NCBI RefSeq assembly: GCF_000003815.2
Contig: NC_049986.1
Location: forward strand, 8,715,487-8,779,486
Length of the DNA stretch: 64,000 nt
Direction of reading: 5' to 3'
Origin: Branchiostoma floridae
Lineage: Eukaryota > Chordata > Leptocardii > Amphioxiformes > Branchiostomatidae
In this document: positions 23,301 through 35,300 of the stretch, piece by piece
How the letters are laid out: each line of letters begins with the position of its first letter
Numbering within the stretch: the first letter of the stretch is position 1
Translations under genes and position numbers: made by a program
Notes under the pieces: model-generated
What the model saw: the letters and a program-made list of their open reading frames with translations, nothing else
What the model was told of the DNA's origin: nothing
Database searches by the model: none

Positions 23301-26300
23301 ATTTTTATTTTTACCTGGACATGCTATGGTCTTGATTTTTTTGTGGCAGATGATTTTTGGTGGCTTGTGATATAAGGAAGAAGTTTTGTATGTTTGGGTC
23401 CCCTAGCAGCTTGCCCTGGAACTGCAGGAGCGTTTTTGTCAAAATCTTCCAAGGAGCTTAACAGAACATAGGAATGATGGATTTCCGGATATTTGGTATG
23501 CAGGTAGCTGTGGCAGAAATTTACATAACAAAGTGCAAATTATGGAAATTTGACTGACCACACCAAACATAACAGAGGAGTTAAATCATAAGGTAGATAC
23601 GTCATCATGATGGAGATACCTTACATGTATGTAACGTGTTTAGCTCTATGGGGGGATGTTCTTGTCTGTTAACATGTTCCTTTTGAGCTAGCTGCCAACA
23701 CCTTAAGTATGGATGGAAATGTAAATAAGGACTTACATCATATGTCTCTGCAATTCAGTTGACCAATAAATGCCATGCCAACATGAATTTCTGCAGACAC
23801 CGATGGATGCAATCCCGATCCGTGTGTTGCAATGGCTACTTGTACCGACAATATGGCTCCCATGACTGGTGCAGTCTGTACCTGTCCGCCAGGGTATCAC
23901 GGAGATGGCAAAATTCATGGGACCGGATGTACAGGTAGTTTTCTGTTTGATGATGCTATTATACTAATGTACAAAGGAGTGTGGCACATCCTGATTAAGT
24001 AAACACTGCAATTGCACGAAGAAAAGTGGCGCTGCGTTTTCAAACATATATTAACAGTGCCAATTAATGTTTTGATGTACTTATGCTGGCTTGTGGTGTA
24101 GTGTGGTAAAACATCAACCGTGTTTGCATCTTTACAGACATCAGCGGTTGCGATCCGAATCCGTGTCATATCCTCGCTACCTGCGAAGATGTTCCTGCTC
24201 CAGGGACCGGTGCAGTTTGTATCTGCCCGTTTGGATATGAGGGCGATGGAACAATGGGTGGGACCGGGTGCACAGGTAAAATATCTTTACCCTTTTCAAG
24301 TAAGTTATGTTCTTCTCTCATGTGGAGTGAGTATTTTGTAATGTAAAGACATCAATCCCCACAATATGAAGGAAATTCTATGATGTAACAAACGTAAAGG
24401 CGCTAATAAGGTGGCACGGTGGCTTGTCGTTAGAGCTGTTTACTTGTCACTCACTCACTTGTCAGTTGCTCTTTTTCCGCAATACAGATGCGACCTGTCC
24501 TGTCAGGATCAATAAAGTTTTAAAAAAGAAACCTATATCTTGCACGAAATGACCTCGAATCCTTTTGAATATGTACGGGTATTTCTTTGTGTTTTTGGTG
24601 AATACAGGTGAAAGCAGGCGGATCCGACAATGGTTTCGTAACGAATCCGAACATCGGCATCCAGTTACAAGTTTAATACAGTTACTCAAGTTACTGTTAC
24701 CTTGCTCATATAATAACCTGCTACCTATATCGCAATAAAGAAATGTTTCTTTTCACACACTGAAACAGTCATACAGTGCTCTCCACAAAGTCCTCCTACA
24801 AACGGTGCAGTGAGCGGCGGTAACTCCCCCGGAGACGAGGCCACCTTCACGTGTGACCCTGGTTACTACCTGGTGGGCGTTAATCCACTAGTCTGTCAGG
24901 CTGGTGGGACTTGGAGTGACACTGCACCAACATGCGTAGGTAAGATGTACAGACATAAAGGAAATTCTATGGTGTAACAAACGTAAAGGCGCTAATAAGG
25001 TGGTACGGTGGTTTTGTAGTTAGAGCTGATTGCTCACTCGCTCATTTGCATACAGCTGCGAAGTGTCCTGTCAGTATCAATACAGATTTTTAGTTTAGAA
25101 ATCCCCTGGTAACTCCAGAGTCTACCTGTCACTAACTAGAGACAGCGACTGCCGTCTGGAACATTTGACTGTTTAAAAGTTCAATACAGTGCGAAGACAA
25201 CGTGCGAAGGTATGATGTGCGAAGACAGCGTGCGAAGGTATGATGTACAGATGACAATGAATGTGTTCTTGAAATGAGCACCTGCAACAAAACGGCAAGC
25301 TTTGGTAACACTGTCGGCTCGTACACCAGTACTGCAAAGTCGGTTTCAAGCTAATATTACACTGCTACGTGCAAGTATTGTTTGTACTTAGTTCCAGTAT
25401 ACAACATAATGTCTTACTGTAATTCTCGACAAACTTTCTCATTGTCCTTTATCGGTCTTATCCACACTCATCTGTTGCAAAATGCTGCACAAAACGTTGA
25501 TATCCCTAAGACCGGCTTAGTAAGTGTTTTTTTAAAAACACACATCGCGTAATTCACCAAATGTTGAACTCTGCAAAATGTGTCCTGATTATGTGTTCAT
25601 TGATACATTATTTATTGCATTGTTTAAAAACAATTCCATAGTTGCGTACTCTATAAAATGCTCGTCGATTTTGGACATTGTTTGTACGCAATACCTTTGC
25701 TTCTTTACAGAGATCAATGGTTGTGATCCCGACCCGTGTGTTCCAATGGCTACCTGTGAAGACCTCCCACCTCCCGAAACCGGTGCGGTTTGTCACTGTC
25801 CACTTGGGTATGGAGGCGATGGATTCATGGATGGAACTGGGTGCACAGGTAATATTCTATCATAGACAATACCTTTTATTCGGTGTTTTTGTCTCTTGTC
25901 TGATATGTTTTATAGTTCTAAACAATCTAACTAAAGAGATAATGTTGGACATTGGTATAATTTTTGCATGAGTTTTTACGCATATTTTGACATTGTTTTG
26001 AAGTTATGATCAGAACTGTTGTTTATCTGTGTTTAATGATAAGAGTATGGTAAGATAGTTCTGTACCCCATTGTCAGACTAACCTCCTTTCAATATCTTC
26101 CCTATGATAGAGTTGACCCGGGACGACCTGTGTGTAATGCCAGGTAGGTACCAACACTTCCTGTGTGCGCGTTACTTGTAGCTTCCACTATGAGAACAAT
26201 TTAACAATTTGGTGCGGACATGTTGGACGGGTAATGCTACATTTGCTGTCTTGTACTTTGTTTACGAAAAACAAGCATGCTGCCGATATTTCTGTTTTAG

Positions 26301-29300
26301 AAGTACCTATACTTTAATCTACAGTACCCTAGCTGTGCTGATCTTGTGATTTAAATTTGTTTGATACATTCAACAGGGAGAGGAATTTGCCGTGCATGCG
26401 GAGATCCACACTTCAGGACGTTCGACGGAAAGCGTCATCACTTCCAAGGCCCGTGTAGATACACATTCGCCAAGGACTGTGGAAACAGCAGCGACTTCAC
26501 CGTAGAAGTACAGCACGTGCCCGTACCCCGCAGGCCAGTTGTGTCTGTTGTGCGTGAGGTGTACGTGATAGCATACGGGTACGAAATCGGAATTCTCCAA
26601 GGAAATGAAGTGACGGTGACGGTGAGATACATGTTTTTCACAGACCCGAGCTTTTGTGATAGCAACCAGCTGTGGCAATCAGAGACCTAATTTCATGTGC
26701 TCTACGTGCTCTCCAACCCTGTTATAAGACATATTCTTAGCAATGAAGGTTTTCTATGAATCAAGCTTAAAAGACATAAGTTTACTGTCTATACAGGATG
26801 GTGTCAGAATACTGGCTTTCTGTACATGAGCCACTTTGCCCGTCCTCTAAAACGCTGCATTCTTTATTGAAAGGTGAACGGAGTGACGTACACTGCCACT
26901 GGGTCGATTCCCTTCGAGCTTGCTATGGGCAAGATCCAGGTCACGTACCGAGGTATATGGGTTCACGTGCGGCTGGTAGAGTACTGCGTGGACGTCTTCT
27001 ACAACGGGCGTCACTGTGTGAAGGTAAGTGCATTACTAACAAGGGCGATTCCCTATTCTCACAGGTTATTAAACGTGTTGGCAAAGGTACATTGTACCGT
27101 TTGCATTTTATCAGATTGCAATAAATCACACCCTCCTACACAATATTGACCCTCGCCGTAATGCAATACAATAGACGGGAGTCAACACATGCGTACGAGG
27201 GCGACACATCAATATTGCTTTATATTCAGTGAATTATCTAATCTAGGTAAATATCTCAAAAATAATTTTTCTTCAAACCCTGCTACAGGTGAGGGTGACG
27301 CCTTACTACTGGGGCAGGATGTGTGGACTGTGTGGTGACTTCAACGGTAACAGGGCCAATGACTTCATGTTGCCAGATGGGACCATCGCTCCGAACTGGA
27401 ACGACTTCGGTCATAGCTGGCTGGTCGAGGACGAAGACGATGAGAGGTGTGCTTTGTTAATAGGCTATGTGGGCCTTGGTGCTATTTACAATTCACATTT
27501 CCATAAATAGTTATTGATAATCAAATGTCAGGAAAGTATGGGCAACGACGGAGAGTCATATGGGCACAGTTACCCAACACGCGTTACGCTAAAGGTGACA
27601 GAAGTATTCCAGACAACATTTCTCTTATGTAATATGCTTTGGGGACCGGCTACTGTGTGAATGTAGCAGCGGCAAATTTCTATAATTCAGAAGTCAACAG
27701 ACAGATGAGCCTAACTGTGATAGCGCTTGGCAAGTACTGTTTATTTCTAGATCACCACGAAGCTATAATCACCATCCTACCTGCTTTTACAAACGTGTTT
27801 CCGTGATGTAATAATGACATTTCCTGCCCACCTCAGATGTGTAGTAGGTCCACCCCCGCCACCGTGTCCACATGGCTTGATGACAGTTGTGTCGGCAAAT
27901 GACATGTGCGGACTTATTATGGATCATTACGGTCCGTTTGGTGTTTGCCATGACCTGGGGGTGGATCCTCAGGATTTCTTTGACGACTGCGTCTTCGACA
28001 TGTGTGCACGGGACGGAGACATCGTGGGCCTCTGCGAGAACCTGGAGGCATACGCTGACGCCTGTGAGGAGGCCGGTGCGATCGGATTTACTTGGCGGAG
28101 TGCAACCCTTTGTCGTAAGTTCGATTCTAACGTAGGTTCTCCGATGTATTCTAACAAAATCTACAGGCCCGTAGCTGCTCATGTTGTAGTAATGTTTGCC
28201 TGCGCCAACTTTGACGCCGTATAACTGCCAAACTTGGTGACTTTTCCTAAAACATTTTTGTACTTTTCAATGTTGCCATAGCAACGGGTTTCTAAAAGGC
28301 ATATTTTACCACATTTACTAATTTGAAGGTTTTCTTGCTAGACCACATTTTACAATGTCATTAACATCCTATTTAATTCTATGTTACATTTATGATGAGA
28401 TATTTATATATTTGTGCTAATTTCACGACGTCATTGGTCAAAATTGAAGATGGCGGACCATGTCTTTTTAGTGACGGTTAACTTACATAGATAATAAGCT
28501 AAAAGTACATCATTCCCTGCAAATTTGGTGATGGTAACCCGAGTTATTGTAAATTACGAGGTGAGAGCTATAACAGTCCCTGAAAGGCCCCCAAAGTATG
28601 GTCTACATAGGGTTAAAAAATATTCACCGAGCTAGAATTAAACCCTATTCTCATTTTCGACAGCCCTGCCGTGTCCACCAAACAGCCATTACAACCCATG
28701 TGCTAGTCCATGTCCTGCGACATGCCAGAATCCGGACGCTCCGAACCAGCCGTGTATTACCCTCTGTGTAGAATGCTGCGAGTGCGATCCTGGGTACGTC
28801 ATGAGCGGACCTCACTGTGTCCCACTGGAGGACTGTGGATGCACCGACCCTATGACTGGTCGTTACTACCCGGTCAGTAATCAGTGTACTGCAGTAGCTA
28901 GTCGAGAAATTGTGAATGGATCTTTTTTCCTTTTGGTAGGCGTCTAGTGGTTTTGGAAATGCATGCCTAGTTCGAAAACGGTTTACCTGGCGTTTTTTCT
29001 ACAGTACAGCAGTGAGCTTGGTATTTGTTTACGGTTTGTTTTGGGCAGCATAAGTCAAAATGCAGCTGGGCGATTTTCACGATATTTGCAAATTGTGTAG
29101 CGGTTGTGGAGAGGATTGTCAAGTGTGAGAATGGTTATTTACCTTTTACCTATGGTGCTATGGCTTTGCTTGAATGTTAATGATATTTGGGGGATAGGTA
29201 GGGGTTACAAAAAGGGAGGTCAAGTTCGATAACGGGCCTCCTGGGGACTGGTTTTGGTACAGCAAGTGTGCATCAACCTTTTCACTGAAATTGTCTTGAA

Positions 29301-32300
29301 GTGCCAGGTTTATCATTTTTAAGTTGTGGATAGCTGTTGGGACAGGGAGTAAATGGTATAAGCTTGGGCCCCCTAGCAGCTTGTGTAGAACTGCAGTGGG
29401 TCTTATAGCTTGTAACTTTTGAGAAGGATAACTTCAGTAGGCATTAATGGATATTCTTTGTTTTTGGTAGGTAGGGACCTTGGGTAATAGTCAACATGAT
29501 GAGATGAAAATTATGCAAATCACTATAAATTTCAAATAATTACTTAGGAAAAAATCTGTGACCGCTGTATCATTCAGTGTTAACGCTGGTAGATGCGATT
29601 TACAGCTGGTGTCTTTAGATCTAGGTCAATTTGTCAACATGATACAGCTGGCATTATTGTAATTGGGCTATTGGAAAACAAGACTGGTTTCATGAAGATA
29701 GCTTAAGTGAATCTGATGATAGACCTAGTGAGAGGCTAATTATGTGAAGAAATAGCTAATTTGCATAATTTATGAAATCCGATGCATTCCATGATAGTAC
29801 AGGTTGTGCTACGTGCCGTCTGTCACTGAGAAAGAAGAAAGGAATATCGATAAATATCAATTATGGACCCTGTTCAAATGATTAATGAGAAAAAACTTAC
29901 TATGTTGGTGAATGATAGGACCATCGCCAAAAACAGGTTACGGTATTTTTTGGTTGTGCCATGGTGGAGTGGTTGCAGTGTGGTTGTGTATGTATGTCAT
30001 CATCATAATTTGAAAAGCTAAGTAAGACCTAAGACTTAGAGTCACGAATTTAGACACTATCCATGACAAGCCTTGATTATTTGGCGAATGTATGTGTTTC
30101 ATGAAACTCTACTTAATATACAACTTAATTACAATAAGAGCGTATGTGGTAAGTATGGTCCATTGTGAATCTGCTTACTCAATCTTTTAAACATCTTGGT
30201 AGCCTTTCAAAAATAGACCTTGTTGATTTTCAAGGGGTGTCATAACATCCCCATATATCTATATATACTTCATAGTTATCTAAAACAATGTAATACATGA
30301 TCTCAGCCTGGTTCGGATGAAAGGCTCTAAAGCTTGTCAAAGGAGCATTGAATCAGAATTCAAGCAATCAGTAGCAGGTAATATTCCATGTCACATTGTA
30401 AAGCGCCTCATCCTTGGCCTCTTGTCGGAAAGTAAAACCATCATTATTATCAATCATTTCCGTCTGATAATGATCATTAAGATGCTTCAGTTGATTGTAT
30501 TGCATTTCTTTCCTCCTTTAGCTCGAGGAAACTTGGATACAGAACGGGAGACGTTGTGTTTGCACAAGAAATGGAATCGTCTGCACAGGTACATCATTAT
30601 CTCAATGAAAAATGGTGATATAGTTTTGGGTGTGTCTGTCTGAGTTTTCGTTTTTTTGTAGTCAGCATGCATGGTTTACGATGATATTTGATATGTAGGT
30701 AGGTTTTGGGAAGACGAAGCCTAATATCAATTTTGGGCCCCCAGGAATATGACGTTGGCATTGCTGCAGAAATTCTGTTTTTTTTTAAGCAGTTCCTTAC
30801 CAAGTTTTGCAACCAAACTCTCTCTGGAAACAGACCTGATGAGTGGGGATTGTCAGGTATAGTCCCAGTCCCAAAGAAGGGTAACCTTACCCTGCCCGAC
30901 AACTATAGGGGCATATCCCTCACCCAGATAGCTGCAAAAGTGTACAACAGACTTCTGCTCAACAGAATAAGGCCAGTCGTTGGCAAGCTCCTACGCCCCA
31001 ACCAGAACGGCTTTCGTCCGTCACGATCAACGTCAGCCCAAATCCTGGCTCTACGCCGAATTGTCGAGGAGGTACAGAACCATCAAAAAGAGGCAGTGCT
31101 CATTTTCATCGACTTCAAAAAGGCGTTTGATTCGATTAACCGTACCACAATGTTCAAGATCCTTGCGGCTTATGGTGTGCCCGCGCCTATAGTCGACGCC
31201 ATCAGGGTAATGTACGCCGACACCATCGCTACAGTCCTCACCCCTGAAGGTGAAACTGACACCTTCAACATCAATACTGGTGTCCTGCAGGGTGATCCCC
31301 TGGCTCCATTTCTCTTCATCGTTACATTGGACTATGCACTTCGCAAGGCTGTCAATACCAACTCACTCTGAGGAGAAGACAGAGCTCCCGACACCCAGCA
31401 GTTGTTTTGCCAGACTTAGACTTCGCGGACGACATCTGCCTGCTTGAAGACACAATCCGTGCCGCGCAAGACTTTCTGCACTGTGTAGAGTCTGCAACCC
31501 AGGAGATTGGTCTATTCCTAAATGCGTCTAAGACCATGGTCATGCACATGAACCCTCCTGTTGACTCCCAGGTCCTAAAAGCAAGTGATGGGACTGTTAT
31601 AGAGCAAGTCAGCGACTTTAAGTATCTCGGCAGCTTCTCCAATACAGCCTACGATGTCAGTCACCGAATCGGGCTAGCATGGGGAGCATCCCACTCCCTC
31701 AGAAAGGTGTGGAAGGCTCCAATTCAAAATGCCACCAAGATCAAAGTCTTCAGATCGAGTGTTGAGTCCATTCTGCTCTACGGTTCAGATTCATGGTCCT
31801 TAACCAAAACCCTTTGCAAGAAACTTGACGGGAACTATACCCGGCTCCTTCGTGCCACCTTGAATGTTGACTGGAAGAGTTAAACCACCAACACACAACT
31901 CTACAATGGCCTGCCACGGATTACCAGAGTCATCCGCGACCGACGCCTGGCCCTTGTCGGTCATGTGATGCGCCACGACGAGATGGCCGGAAGGGTTCTG
32001 CTCTGGCGGCCTGACGACAAGAGAAGACGTGGCCGACCATCCCTGACTCTTAAGAGGGTGATTGAGGAGGATGTTGGCCTCCAAGACGGATACCTCCTGT
32101 CTGTCATGCGGGACAGAGCCGCCTGGAGGAACTTAAGTGTGTCACCGGAAGGATGACCTAAACTGAACTGAACTTTTTTAAATCTGGATGTGCCATGGCC
32201 TTGCTTTTTGGTGACAGATTGCTTGTGATGTAAGGAATACGTGGTGTATGTTTGGGCGCCCTAGTAGGTTGCTCTGCATCTGGAACTGTACGTAGGGGTG

Positions 32301-35300
32301 TTTTGGTGGATAACTGATCAAAGGAACGACAAATTTACACGATAGTTCGTTTGTAGGTAGCTAAGATAGAAATGTACATTAGAAAGTGCGCAAAATTCAA
32401 ATATTCAAAATGTAAAATCTACATTTGTAATGTCTTCCATTATAGGACTCCAATCCCTCGTATATATCTAGTTTGTGGCAGTTGGACCATTACCATATAC
32501 CAATTATGCAAATAAGTCCCTAATTTGCATAATCAATGTAGTTCCGTAATTCTTCTAAGTGATAAATGATTGGACAATCAACATTGTGACAAGCTATTTA
32601 AAGGTGTACATAACCAAGCGTAGATTATGTAAATGTGAGTGACATTTACATAGTCATACTATTTCATGGAGGTTTCCGAACTTTGTTGATGGTGCATTGC
32701 AATATGTTATCAATGTTACACTCCAACACATGACAGAGATGGAATGCTTCTTTAACACACAATCGTTGATTCTTTTACCAAACTTCGTCTCAATGCAGAA
32801 TGCTCCTTTGACATCGTCTTCATACTGGACCGTTCTTCAAGTATTGGACCGTATGGAATGTACATCGCCGAGAAATACATCGCTTATATCATCAGGTGTC
32901 TGCATGGCCTGGATGTAGAGGTGAGTTATCCTAATTCGTAGCTTATGGAAGAGCTTGTACTAGTAGGGTATACGAATGTGTTTCAGATATAAGACTTTGA
33001 CAAATCGGACAAGTATACCTTCCCAAAATGAGAGTTCATTACCACTGTGTTATATTGCTTGTATAGGTCGGGTACATTGTGTTTGACTGCATATCGAAGT
33101 GGCTGATCTCTCTGGGACTCTACAACGTGGACACAACCGCTCTCATCCCAGAAATCAAGGCTGCTGAGTTCACTGGAGGGGAGAGCCGAGTTGGGAACGC
33201 CATTTATCATTTGATGTGTACGGTAGGAGCACCGTTTCCTCAGTGACAACTTCTTTCCACACCATCTATGACATAGTCTTGTTATATGGAAAAGCTGATA
33301 CAGAATTTGTTTCAAATATTCATTCTGTGGCCCCACTTATGATATAAAGATAGTCGGGTAATCATTCGTTGATATTTCAATTTAAGGGTAAATTTTAAAC
33401 TACTCTCAGATAAGAGGTTGCGCTGAATTTGCGTTGCTTTTCACTTCTTGTTCTGTCTGTTTCAGGCCAATTATCGTAACGGAATCCCCAGTGCGGCTAT
33501 TATATTAACAGATGGTGTTGCTTATGAAGAGGTAAATCTACTTTCTAGCTGTTTATGTTCACAAATATCTAATGATACGTAATGTTTGGTAATGTGATAT
33601 CCACACCCAAGAAAGCCTCTTTGTTTATCAATTCTACATTAAGTTTGTAACCCGTAACCTTGGAGTGGCCTTCATGTCACACCTTGAAATGACCATCAGG
33701 TAATGTTACGTGGTGACCATTAAATAAAAGTTATCAATCTGATTTGCGTCAGTACAAAACGTGTGGATGTTTCTGATCTGTAAATTTTATCAGTCTATAC
33801 ACATCAAACAGGTGGCATTTATACATTGCCCCTAGTCTTCATTACATGATGAGGTAAAACAATCTGCCCTGTTTAATTAGATAACTACATCATTTAAACA
33901 TTCTAACTTGACCAGCAAATCAGGCCAAACGCACTTTATGTTACTCTCCAAGCAGAGGTTAGACTCCGGCTGTTTTTTTAACGTTTTTTAGTCGTTTTTA
34001 TCGAGCTTTCTATTTTGTCATTTTTAATGAAGTACGCCAGCCAGCAGGTTAGGTTTTGACACAGCAAGATAAAATAAAAAATAGAAATCCCGATAAAAAC
34101 GACTAAAAAAACGTTAAAAAAACAAGAGCCTAACCTCTGGTTGGAGAGTAACTTTATTTATTCTTTGGATGTCACCACTCATTGGAAACCCGTGAGATAT
34201 AAATAGAAGCCGGTAAAATATGGACCGTTCAGGAACACCCCTATTGAACGTTATGACACATACTTTCCTTTAAAGTATGTTTTTGTTCATACAATCTTAC
34301 TAGCACCCGAACAACTTGTATGAACTCCAGTCCAACGCAGCAAGGGCAATGGGTATTGAGTTGTACGCTGTGGCAATTGGAAGGGAGTTCCTCTTCAACC
34401 TCAATGCACTTGCGAACATCGCGAATGGGGCAGACCGAGTGTTCGACGTTTACAGTTGCTGCGCTCTTGCCATCAGGCTACTGGACGACTTGTGCGGTAA
34501 GTTCAAAAGAAATGCAAGTCACTAACATTCTAGCTGATCTCTTCTTCTGTTCTGCAGTTTTTGGCCTTGTGTTCACGGTGGCAGTCCCAGAATCCAGAAG
34601 TTCTGGATTACGATAACCCAAGAATTAAGTTATTGATGGATCTTTATATATTTGGTAGATGAGTAGGTGTCGGGAAAACAAGGGCCAAGGTCGCAAGCTT
34701 GTCAAGATATGTTGATGAAATCCGTACTTGCCATCGGAGAAAATGACAATACCTAACCACACAATCCTGTTTGTTTTATGTCGAATTCAAGATCGACTGG
34801 GCCTATGTTAAGTGCTTATTTTTTCGGATTAGAATGCTGTCCCGAAATACATATATAGTCATATGTTTTTAGAGTTGGACAAGTCCACTGGTACTTATCT
34901 TCCTTCTTTCGTTCGTATCAACACTATAATTCTTGAAAGCCTTTGTCCTTCACTATAGGACCTACTGACATTGGATTGCTAAACTACTAATAATAACTAC
35001 TGTAAAACAGTCACTAGTTTGAAGAAGTGCGGAATTCCTGATCTTAAAAAGCATTGCCAATTGAAAGTTTTCTCTAAAATTTGAATTTAGTAATACCAAG
35101 ACACTTTTACTTACGTACGTGGGTTCGCACTACCAAAGGAATCATTTATCACTTTCGTAGTAAAAAAAAAAGTTACCTACACGTAGAATCCTTACCTGGG
35201 TCAGTAGGTGTTAAACTTGTGTATGAAATGTATTCATTGTCAACACTTAATTGATGTTGCTAGGCCCATGCCCCCCTGGAGTAGACTTGGTGAGCTGCAT

